64,000 bases of DNA from Verrucomicrobiaceae bacterium (GTDB lineage Bacteria; Verrucomicrobiota; Verrucomicrobiia; Verrucomicrobiales; Verrucomicrobiaceae), in the NCBI GenBank assembly GCA_016795365.1, contig JAEUHN010000042.1:1-64000 (forward strand). Direction: 5' to 3'. The translations under genes were made by a program, and so were the position numbers. Position 1 is the first letter of the stretch. The number at the start of each line of letters is the position of its first letter. Positions 25,985 through 33,593 of the stretch are shown piece after piece. The notes under the pieces were generated by a model. The model did no database searches. It was not told the DNA's origin and was given only the letters and a program-made list of their open reading frames with translations.

Positions 25985-27706
25985 TCACTTCGATTTGATC
26001 AGCTGCTCGATGGATTTGCCTTGGGCCACCGTGCAAACGCCTTTGCTGTGTGCCCCGACAACGACTCCCGCCAGAGTGCCCGCTTGGTCGAGGACGGCTC
26101 CGCCGATGAAGGTGGAGGTGGGGATGCCATGATCGAGCGTGATCTGGATATCGGAGGCATCCTTGGTGCCCTTGGTGACACGGGCGGCAAACACTAGCTG
26201 GCTGATGTTGTCCGGCGCTGTGGCGACGAGATAGACGCGGGTGCCATTGGTGAGTGCGTCGCTACGTAGGCGGAGGGTCTTGATCGAACTGCTGGCATCG
26301 GTGCGGGGAGCTTTGAGGGCCAGCACGTCTGCGTTGTGACGATGAACGAACAGGTGGCTGTTGGTCACCGAGGCAACGTTGTTGCCCGTGGCGGGGCAGA
26401 CGGCGTTCCATTTCACCATGTTGCGGGACAGATCGGGAGGATTGATGGGAGGCGAGATGCCGCCTTCCTCCCCGAGCATCCGGGTGGGCGTGATGATCCA
26501 GAGATCGCTGCCGGTTTCTACCAAGATGCAAGGCGTGCCCTGCACCCAGGACTGACCGCCGCGCATGGTGCCGTCGTTTTGGAGCACGACTGGGGGCCAG
26601 ACTTCGACGGGTTGGAGCATCCATTCGGGCGTGCCTTTGATGGCGTCGGTGATCTCCAGCAAACTCGCTCCATAGATGATCTCAGTGATCTGATTGCCAG
26701 AGGTGTAGCCGATGATAGGACCTCCACCGCCGCCGGTCGCCTCGTTGATGTAGGTGGACATCGATGAAGCGGATCCTCCACCGCCTCCGCCTCCGCCTCC
26801 GCCTCCGCCGATGTAAGGACCTGGTGCCTGGCCGCCTGAACCTGAGCCGGAACTGATGCTGGTCATTCGTGGGCCGGAGGCGAAGCGGGTGATTCGCTGC
26901 TGCCGCATGGGGGCTCCCCAGATCGGGCCTTGAGATGACGACATGACAGGGGTGCCTACGAAGCTTCTTGCTTGGTGCGGGCTCTGCTGGCGGAAGGTTG
27001 CTGACACTGCCCCCTGTTGATGAGGCTTCCATTCGCCCCCGCCTGTGGACGAGATTGGCACCGAGGCGAAGTTGTTCGCTGGCGAGTCGATCATCCGCCG
27101 ACGTTTCGCGTTGTCGGTGGGTTGAGCTTTCTTGATCGTTTCTTCCTGCCTGGACGGAGTGAGGCCGAGGGCAGGGGCCAGCTTGGTTTCGAGTTGATTC
27201 CAGAGTGCCGGCGCAAACCAGATCACGGGCACCAAAACGACGACTAGAGCCGCAATCTGGAGCATCAGGGCCCGCGTCTTGTTGGTCTCCACCACGGTGA
27301 ACTTCACGTCCTTGAGGAGTTCCTCCACCGTTTCGGGCTCAGGTGGCGGAACTGCGGCGGCTGCAGCTGCGACCGGCACGAAAACCGAGTGCATCAGAGA
27401 AGGACGGGCCTCCTCGGTGGAGGGCTCCGCCTCAGTTGCAGCCTCCGAGCTTTTCTCCGCGACGACAGCGACGAGGTCGTCCGGCTTCTTCAGGCCCTGG
27501 GTGAAGCCTACAGCTTTCGCCAGCGCAGCGGGGCGCGCCGGGATGGGGGCAATAATGCTCTCCCCACAGCCGGGGCATGGGGATTCGACACCTGCGAGTT
27601 GGGCAGACACGCTCAGCGACATGCCACAGGCATGACAACTGAAAGTGAGGCAATCACCGGCCAAGGTGGAAGGTGGTTGGGTTAATTGGCGACTAGGGAG
27701 AGTCAC
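25985..27706 (-). CDS. Zinc-ribbon membrane protein with degenerate trypsin-like domain
   Basis: This 573-residue protein has an N-terminal zinc ribbon with C24/C27 and C44/C47 (C-H-A-C and C-P-G-C). A Glu/Ala-rich linker is followed by one TM helix at about 146-168 and a Gly/Ser-rich region with 12 consecutive glycines at 300-311. The C-terminal domain (about 380-573) is patterned like a trypsin-like protease: T-F-I-G-G-A-V-L-D-Q-A-G-T-L-A-G-V-V looks like the G-N-S-G-G-P region, but the catalytic Ser is absent. It is therefore probably a catalytically dead protease fold. The start is GTG 27706, because the first ATG would cut the zinc ribbon. A good sigma70-like promoter lies just upstream. 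Confidence 0.75.
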   Translation of the reverse strand: MTLPSRQLTQPPSTLAGDCLTFSCHACGMSLSVSAQLAGVESPCPGCGESIIAPIPARPAALAKAVGFTQGLKKPDDLVAVVAEKSSEAATEAEPSTEEARPSLMHSVFVPVAAAAAAVPPPEPETVEELLKDVKFTVVETNKTRALMLQIAALVVVLVPVIWFAPALWNQLETKLAPALGLTPSRQEETIKKAQPTDNAKRRRMIDSPANNFASVPISSTGGGEWKPHQQGAVSATFRQQSPHQARSFVGTPVMSSSQGPIWGAPMRQQRITRFASGPRMTSISSGSGSGGQAPGPYIGGGGGGGGGGGGSASSMSTYINEATGGGGGPIIGYTSGNQITEIIYGASLLEITDAIKGTPEWMLQPVEVWPPVVLQNDGTMRGGQSWVQGTPCILVETGSDLWIITPTRMLGEEGGISPPINPPDLSRNMVKWNAVCPATGNNVASVTNSHLFVHRHNADVLALKAPRTDASSSIKTLRLRSDALTNGTRVYLVATAPDNISQLVFAARVTKGTKDASDIQITLDHGIPTSTFIGGAVLDQAGTLAGVVVGAHSKGVCTVAQGKSIEQLIKSK

Positions 27707-27729
27707 GGTTTAAATGTTAAATTATGGAA

Positions 27730-27759
27730 ATTATAATGTGACTAGCGCATTAAAGTCAA
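27730..27759 (-). promoter_or_regulatory. Sigma70-type promoter of the zinc-ribbon gene
   Basis: On the minus strand TTGACT (27759-27754), an 18-bp spacer and TATAAT (27735-27730) form a near-consensus promoter. Transcription would start near 27723, leaving a leader of about 17 nt before the GTG at 27706. The region is notably AT-rich compared with its surroundings. Confidence 0.75.
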
Positions 27760-27824
27760 CCCATCCGTGCATCTTCTCGGTCCAAAACCCCGAGTTTGGC
27801 ACACCAAATGACAACTTGATGGCG

Positions 27825-27853
27825 TTGAATAACAAAGCCTGCTCATTTGCTAT
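27825..27853 (+). promoter_or_regulatory. Possible promoter of the bat operon
   Basis: TTGAAT (27825-27830), a 17-bp spacer and TGCTAT (27848-27853) lie 31 bp before the MoxR ATG, in the AT-rich divergent region. The match is partial, so this is tentative. Confidence 0.4.
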
Positions 27854-27884
27854 CAGCGCTGCCACTCGCTAGAATTTCCGCCTC

Positions 27885-28877
27885 ATGTCACAACCGCCCG
27901 CTCTTCCTGACAACGAATCCATCGCCAAAGCTGCCTCCTGGGTGCAGCCGCTCCGCAGTGAAATCGGCCGGGTGCTGGTAGGCCAGACGGAACTCGTGGA
28001 TCGCCTGCTGGTAGCCTTGCTGACCAATGGACACGTGCTCCTGGAAGGTGTGCCTGGTCTGGCCAAGACGCTTGCTGTGCGCACTCTGTCCTCGTGCTTG
28101 CAGGCCAAGTTTCAGCGCATCCAGTTCACGCCCGACCTCCTCCCTGCCGATGTGGTCGGCACCATGGTTTACCATCCCAAAGACGGCACTTTCACGCCGC
28201 GTCTCGGCCCCATCTTCGCCAATCTGATCCTGGCTGACGAAATCAACCGCGCTCCGGCCAAGGTGCAGAGTGCGTTGCTGGAAGCGATGCAGGAGCGTCA
28301 GGTGACTTTGGGTGAAGTCACTCACAAGCTGCCCGATCCCTTCCTCGTGCTCGCCACTCAGAACCCGATCGACCAGGAAGGAACCTACACGCTCCCCGAA
28401 GCCCAGCTTGACCGCTTCCTGCTGAAGGTGAGGGTGGACTACCCGACCCCTGCCGAAGAACGCAAGGTGCTCGACGCCATGGCCACCAGCGCGCCGAAGC
28501 TCGATGTGAGTCCGATCGTCGATGTCAGCGCCATCACGGCCAGCCGAGCCATCGTGAACTCCCTCTACATGGACGACAAGGTGAAGGACTACATCGTCGC
28601 CCTGATCCACGCCACTCGTGATCCCTCGCCGTATGCGCCGCACCTGAAGCTGCTCATCCGTTGTGGTGCCTCGCCTCGTGGCACGATCAATCTGGCCCTC
28701 GCGTCCAAGGCGCTAGCCTTCCTCAACGGGCGAAACTTCGTCACGCCGAACGACGTGAAGCAGCTCGCTCCCGACATCCTCCGTCATCGCGTGCTGCTCA
28801 GCTACGAAGCGGAAGCCGAAGGCAAGACGAGCGAGGACGTGATCCGCGAATTGCTGGAGAAGCTGCCCGTTCCTTGA
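27885..28877 (+). CDS. MoxR-family AAA+ ATPase
   Basis: This 330-residue AAA+ protein of the MoxR family is the usual first gene of bat-type operons. It has Walker A G55-V-P-G-L-A-K-T62, Walker B with D118-E119 in L-A-D-E-I-N-R-A, the E-A-M-Q-E-R-Q-V-T motif and sensor T-Q-N-P-I. It probably acts as a chaperone/motor on VWA-domain partners encoded downstream. The DUF58 gene starts 32 bp after it. Confidence 0.93.
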   Translation: MSQPPALPDNESIAKAASWVQPLRSEIGRVLVGQTELVDRLLVALLTNGHVLLEGVPGLAKTLAVRTLSSCLQAKFQRIQFTPDLLPADVVGTMVYHPKDGTFTPRLGPIFANLILADEINRAPAKVQSALLEAMQERQVTLGEVTHKLPDPFLVLATQNPIDQEGTYTLPEAQLDRFLLKVRVDYPTPAEERKVLDAMATSAPKLDVSPIVDVSAITASRAIVNSLYMDDKVKDYIVALIHATRDPSPYAPHLKLLIRCGASPRGTINLALASKALAFLNGRNFVTPNDVKQLAPDILRHRVLLSYEAEAEGKTSEDVIRELLEKLPVP

Positions 28878-28909
28878 GTCTCAGCGGCTCCCGCCCCGGA
28901 GCATGACCG

Positions 28910-29995
28910 ATGCAGCCCGTGATCGCCATGTCAGCCAATGAAGCAGGAACCTTGATCGGGTTCGTGCTCGGTCTTGGTTTGTGCGGATTATTCATCTTCT
29001 GGGTGATCCGTCGGCTGACACGGAAGACGCCACCGCCACTGCCCTCTCTCACGATGGCTTCTGCCGCTGAGTGGGGACGGGGACGTCAGATGACCCAGGA
29101 GGAGGTGGATGAACGCCTTGCCCGCATCCTGAAGCGCGTGCGCAAGATCGAACTGATCACGCGTGGACTGGTGAAGGAAACGCTCGGCGGCCAGTATCAC
29201 TCGCGCTTCAAGGGGCAGGGGATCGAGTTCGATGATTTCCGCGAATATCAGCCCGGCGATGATGTGCGGTTCCTGGATTGGAACGTGACGGCGCGCATGA
29301 ACAATCCGTATGTGCGGAAGTATATTGAGGAGCGCGAACTGACCGTGATGCTGTTGGTGGATGTTAGTGGTTCGGGTGACTACGGTAGCGAGGACGACAG
29401 CAAGCGGGAGCTGGCCGCCGAGCTGGCTGCGGTGTTTGCGTTCAGTGCCGTGTCGAATCAGGACAAGGTGGGCCTCGTGCTTTTCAGCGATCAGGTGGAG
29501 GCCTATGTGCCGCCGCGCAAAGGACTGCCACACACCCTGCGCATCGTCCGTGACATCCTCAATATCACGCCGCGCAGCCGAGGCAGTTCCTTCCAGCCAG
29601 CTTTGACCGTGGCATTGCAAAGGATTCCCCATCGGGCGCTCGTCGTGCTGGTGTCGGACTTCCTGCTGCCAGATACCTCGTGGGAGCAATCGCTGCGAGC
29701 CGTCGCAGCGAAGCACGATGTGGCGGCGGTGAGCATCGCGGATGCGAAGGAACGAGAGCTGCCCAGCGTGGGCACCGTGTGCATGCAGGACCCCGAAACC
29801 GGCCAGCAATGGATTGTCGATACTTCCAGGTCGGCCGTTCAGGAGGCCTATGAAAAACAGATCGCTGTCCATCGCGAAAACACAGCCTCGGCGCTGCGTC
29901 GTTCAGGGGTGGAGATGATTGATGCCGTCACCCATCAAAACTATGTCCCAGCCCTGAAGGCCTACTTCAAAGCCAAGCGGAGGAGGAAGCGCTGA
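28910..29995 (+). CDS. DUF58 / VWA-like protein of the bat operon
   Basis: This 361-residue protein has an N-terminal TM helix (about 14-34), then the DUF58 signature (Y-R-E-Y-Q-P-G-D-D-V-R-like segment: F-R-E-Y-Q-P-G-D-D-V). A VWA-like fold with D151-V-S-G-S155, resembling a MIDAS site, follows. DUF58 proteins are consistent partners of MoxR. A GGAG Shine-Dalgarno-like sequence lies 8 nt before ATG 28910; an internal ATG seven codons on is possible. The next gene starts 2 bp after its stop. Confidence 0.9.
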   Translation: MQPVIAMSANEAGTLIGFVLGLGLCGLFIFWVIRRLTRKTPPPLPSLTMASAAEWGRGRQMTQEEVDERLARILKRVRKIELITRGLVKETLGGQYHSRFKGQGIEFDDFREYQPGDDVRFLDWNVTARMNNPYVRKYIEERELTVMLLVDVSGSGDYGSEDDSKRELAAELAAVFAFSAVSNQDKVGLVLFSDQVEAYVPPRKGLPHTLRIVRDILNITPRSRGSSFQPALTVALQRIPHRALVVLVSDFLLPDTSWEQSLRAVAAKHDVAAVSIADAKERELPSVGTVCMQDPETGQQWIVDTSRSAVQEAYEKQIAVHRENTASALRRSGVEMIDAVTHQNYVPALKAYFKAKRRRKR

Positions 29996-29997
29996 CC

Positions 29998-30603
29998 ATG
30001 GCCGGAAAGTTACATGCATGGCATCGCTGGTGCCTGGCCTTCGGGCTGATGCTTGCCCCTGGTCTGGTGCTGGGACAGATGCCTGCCCAGGAGCCGCCGC
30101 CGCTTCCGCATCCTGAGATTCCGCCGCCCGTGGACGTGATGACGCCCTGGCCGTGGTGGTTGCTGGTGCTCGCTGGACTGTTGCTGCTGGGGCTCGTCGC
30201 CCTGGTGTTGTTCTTGATCCTGGCGAACAAGCCCAAGGCCGTGGTCCCAGTTAGGCGTCCTCTTCAGGATGCTGTCCGACGCATGAAGGATCTGCGCGGC
30301 AAAGCGGATGTCCTTCCGCCCTCGGAGGTGGGCCATGGAGTCTCGGAGATCCTGCGGCGCTACTACATGGAGCGCTACAGCATCCCGGCTCCCTTCAAGA
30401 CCACGCAGGAGCTGTTCCCGCTGAACGCCGACGTGGACAAAAACTTCCGCCGTCGTGCGTGGCGCGAGCGATTTGAGCCCCTCGCAGAGCTTTACGACTC
30501 GCTTGCGTATGCACCATTGCCTGCGACTTCCAGCGAGGCCATCGCCCTGGTGGAGACGGCCATCAACAAGCTCGAGGAGGAGCGTTTGCTGCCCGATGAG
30601 TAA
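29998..30603 (+). CDS. DUF4381-like membrane protein
   Basis: This 201-residue protein has a signal-like N-terminus, a Pro-rich stretch and a TM helix at about 55-78 (W-W-L-L-V-L-A-G-L-L-L-L). The cytoplasmic domain includes I-L-R-R-Y-Y-M-E-R-Y and F-K-T-T-Q-E-L, typical of DUF4381 proteins located between DUF58 and BatA in bat operons. It overlaps BatA by 8 bp. Function unknown; presumably part of a membrane complex with the VWA proteins. Confidence 0.75.
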   Translation: MAGKLHAWHRWCLAFGLMLAPGLVLGQMPAQEPPPLPHPEIPPPVDVMTPWPWWLLVLAGLLLLGLVALVLFLILANKPKAVVPVRRPLQDAVRRMKDLRGKADVLPPSEVGHGVSEILRRYYMERYSIPAPFKTTQELFPLNADVDKNFRRRAWRERFEPLAELYDSLAYAPLPATSSEAIALVETAINKLEEERLLPDE

Positions 30604-31621
30604 CTTCCTTCATGACTATCGCTTTGGCAGCCCGTGGTGGCTCCTGCTGCTGCTGCTGCTGCCGGTGCTCAGCTGGATGCGCGGGCACTGGGGTCGAGCA
30701 CCTGCCATCGTGTTTCCCACCGCCTTCCTGCTGCGCGGTGTGGCGAGGCCAGCGAAGGCGCGGGCGGGAGCGTTGGCGTTCAGCTTGGTGCTGCTGAGTC
30801 TGGCGGCGGCGATCTTCGCGATGGCTCGTCCGCAGCGCGTGTTGTCCTTTGACGAGACCAAGACGGAGGGCATCGCGATTTGTCTCACCGTGGACGTCTC
30901 GCTTTCGATGCTCACCGAGGATTTCGTGATCGGCGGTGTGCGGTCAAATCGCCTCACGGCGGCGAAGCGCGTGATGCAGAACTTCATTCGCGGGCGTGCA
31001 TCTGATCGCATCGGCATCGTCGCCTTTGCGGGCGCTCCGTATTTGCCCTGCCCGATGACTTTGGACCACGAGTGGCTGGAGCGGAACATCGAGCGTGTGC
31101 AGACCGGCATCACCGGCGATGGCACGGCCATTGGCTCAGGCATCGCTGCTGCGGCGCGTCGGCTCGATTTGGAGAAAGGCGCGAAGAGCAAGGTGCTGGT
31201 GCTGCTCACCGATGGGGCGAACAACTCGGGTCGCCTCAGCCCGCAGGACGCGGCGAAGCTTGCCGCCACGCTGGGCATTCGCGTTTACACCATCGCTATC
31301 GGCACGCCCGGCGAGCATCTCATCCCATTACCAGGCGGACGCATTCACAACTCAGGCCGGCAGGAGTTCGATGAGCCCACGCTCACCGAGGTGGCACGCA
31401 TCGGCAATGGAGCCTTCTACAAGGCGCAGGACCTTGATGCTCTCGAACGCATCTTCAAAACCATCGATCAACTGGAGAAGACGGAGGTGCAGAAGCGCAC
31501 CCGCATTGAAACCGAGGAGCGCTACCAGCCGTTCGTCATCGCTGCCGTGGGCCTTCTCGCCCTCGCTCTGCTGCTGAGTCAAACCCTCTTCCGCACCGCG
31601 CCGATGGCGGCCACGGCTTGA
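30596..31621 (+). CDS. batA: BatA-like VWA membrane protein
   Basis: This 341-residue protein has TM segments near the N-terminus (W-W-L-L-L-L-L-L-L-P, then about 50-75) and a C-terminal TM helix near 312-332. Between them is a periplasmic or cytosolic VWA domain with the MIDAS motif D100-V-S-L-S104. Aerotolerance (Bat) proteins were named in Bacteroides; the activity is not known. An upstream in-frame extension was rejected, because ATG 30596 gives the expected membrane-anchored start and overlaps the preceding gene. Confidence 0.88.
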   Translation: MSNFLHDYRFGSPWWLLLLLLLPVLSWMRGHWGRAPAIVFPTAFLLRGVARPAKARAGALAFSLVLLSLAAAIFAMARPQRVLSFDETKTEGIAICLTVDVSLSMLTEDFVIGGVRSNRLTAAKRVMQNFIRGRASDRIGIVAFAGAPYLPCPMTLDHEWLERNIERVQTGITGDGTAIGSGIAAAARRLDLEKGAKSKVLVLLTDGANNSGRLSPQDAAKLAATLGIRVYTIAIGTPGEHLIPLPGGRIHNSGRQEFDEPTLTEVARIGNGAFYKAQDLDALERIFKTIDQLEKTEVQKRTRIETEERYQPFVIAAVGLLALALLLSQTLFRTAPMAATA

Positions 31622-31625
31622 TCGC

Positions 31626-33593
31626 ATGACCTTCGCCCGTCCAGATTACTTCCACGCGCTCTGGCTGCTGCCAGTGCTCATCGCGCTGCGCATCTGGGCC
31701 GAGCATCGTGGGCAGCGCGCTGCGGACTCGATGGTGGCAGCACGGTTGCGTGAGTTCCTGATTGCGAGTGCTTCGCCTGTGCGTGCCTGGATTACGTTCG
31801 GGCTGCAATTGCTGGCCACGGCTGCCTTTGTCGCCACCCTGGCGCAGCCGCGCTGGGGCGAGGAGAAGCGCACGATCACCGAGAGCGGACGCAACGTGAT
31901 CCTCGCGGTCGATACTTCCAAGTCGATGCTTGCCGATGATGTGTCACCTAACCGGTTGATGCGTGCCAAACTCGCCGCGCAGGACATCGTGGAGGCGCTC
32001 AAGGAGCAGCGCGTGGGCTTGATCGCATTCGCTGGACGAGCCTATCTCCAGGCACCGCTCACCACAGACCACGCGGCGGTGATCGAGTCCCTTCAGGCGC
32101 TGGACACCTTCACCATTCCACGCGGCGGCACAGCGATCAGCGAGGCGTTGACGGAAGCCATTGACGCCTTCGACAAGAACAAGGCACGCAATCATGGGCT
32201 TATCTTGTTTAGCGATGGTGGCGAGGAGGATTCGGCTCTGGACTCGTTGCTCGTGAAGGCCAAGGAGAAAAACATCATCATCGTCACCATCGGCGTTGGC
32301 ACCGAGACCGGAGCACTGGTGCCTGATCCTGATCCTGACCGCCAGGGCGACTACATCCGCGATCCTGCTACCGGGAATCCGGTGCATGTGAAGCTTGAGG
32401 AGGCCACCTTGCAGAAGATGGCGTCCATGACGGGCGGACGGTATCTCCGTCTCGGCGCACAGAGCCTGACCAATGGTGTGGTCGTCCAGGCGCTCAATGT
32501 GCTGGAGTCCACCGAGTCCGGCACGCGTGAAGAAACCAAACCCATCGAACGCTTTTATTGGCCGTTAAGTCTCGCTATCTTCTCACTCATGATCTCCTTG
32601 TTGATTCGTCCCGCAGCACGGCTGCCACGTTTTTCACCTGCGGCAGCTGGTTTGATCTTCCTCCTCACAGTGCCTGCCCAAGGCGCGGTGCTTTCGCTTC
32701 AGGAGACCATCGACGGCGCTCGAGATGCCTACAAAGCGGGCGATTACGGGAGGTCTCGCGACCTTTACGCCCGCTTGCTGGCCGATGATCCGGCGCCAGG
32801 GCAGGCCGGGGAGTTTGCGTATGGTCTGGGCGCGGCAGCTCACAATTTGAAGGACTACGACCGCGCGGTGGATGCCTTTTCCCGGGCGCTGGAGTCCGAC
32901 TCCAAGCCCCTGCAGGCTCGCTCGCACCTCAGCCTCGGCAACGCCCTCTACGCTCAGGGTGCCAAGGCGGTCCAGCAGCAGCCCGAGTTCACCATCAAGG
33001 CGTGGAACGACAGTATCAATCACTACGAGTCGTCGCTCGAGATTCAGGATGACTCGAAGACCCGCGAGAACCTCGATTTCGTGAAGAAGCAGCTTGAACA
33101 GCTCAAGCAGCAGCAGGAGCAGCAGAAACAACAGCAAAAGCAGAAGCAGAAACAGGACAAAGGCGACGAGGGTGAGAAAGGCGACAAGCAGGACGGCCAG
33201 GAAGGCGAAGAGGGCAACCAAAAGGACGGCCAGAAAGGCGAGCAGGGCGATCAGAAAGACGGCAAGGAAGGTGAGAAAAAAGACGGCCAGTCCGGCGATC
33301 AATCCGAGCAGCAGCAGAAGGATGGCAAGCAGGGCAAGGGCGAGGAGCAGGAGGCCAAAGAGGGCGAGAAGGTGCCCGAGGGCCAGATTCAGGCGGGCGA
33401 GCAGGGGCAGTCCGGAGATCAGCAGAAGGAGCAGCAGCAAATGCGCGAGGTCGAGATGGAGAACCAAAAGCCCGACGACCGCACTGGCTTCAGCAAGAAC
33501 GAGGCTCGCTCTTTGCTCCGCACTTACAACGATCAGATGCAGCTTCAGTTCCAGCAACGCCGCCGGGACAACTCCGTGAAGCGGGACTGGTGA
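31626..33593 (+). CDS. batB: BatB/BatC-like fusion: VWA plus TPR
   Basis: This 655-residue protein has N-terminal TM segments and a VWA domain with MIDAS D96-T-S-K-S100 (BatB part, to about 330). Two further TM segments are followed by a TPR region (about 360-500) and a strongly low-complexity Gln/Lys/Glu/Gly tail (about 495-615). The TPR half corresponds to the separate BatC of other operons, so this is a natural fusion. It starts 5 bp after batA. The last bases overlap the next start (GTGA). Confidence 0.85.
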   Translation: MTFARPDYFHALWLLPVLIALRIWAEHRGQRAADSMVAARLREFLIASASPVRAWITFGLQLLATAAFVATLAQPRWGEEKRTITESGRNVILAVDTSKSMLADDVSPNRLMRAKLAAQDIVEALKEQRVGLIAFAGRAYLQAPLTTDHAAVIESLQALDTFTIPRGGTAISEALTEAIDAFDKNKARNHGLILFSDGGEEDSALDSLLVKAKEKNIIIVTIGVGTETGALVPDPDPDRQGDYIRDPATGNPVHVKLEEATLQKMASMTGGRYLRLGAQSLTNGVVVQALNVLESTESGTREETKPIERFYWPLSLAIFSLMISLLIRPAARLPRFSPAAAGLIFLLTVPAQGAVLSLQETIDGARDAYKAGDYGRSRDLYARLLADDPAPGQAGEFAYGLGAAAHNLKDYDRAVDAFSRALESDSKPLQARSHLSLGNALYAQGAKAVQQQPEFTIKAWNDSINHYESSLEIQDDSKTRENLDFVKKQLEQLKQQQEQQKQQQKQKQKQDKGDEGEKGDKQDGQEGEEGNQKDGQKGEQGDQKDGKEGEKKDGQSGDQSEQQQKDGKQGKGEEQEAKEGEKVPEGQIQAGEQGQSGDQQKEQQQMREVEMENQKPDDRTGFSKNEARSLLRTYNDQMQLQFQQRRRDNSVKRDW

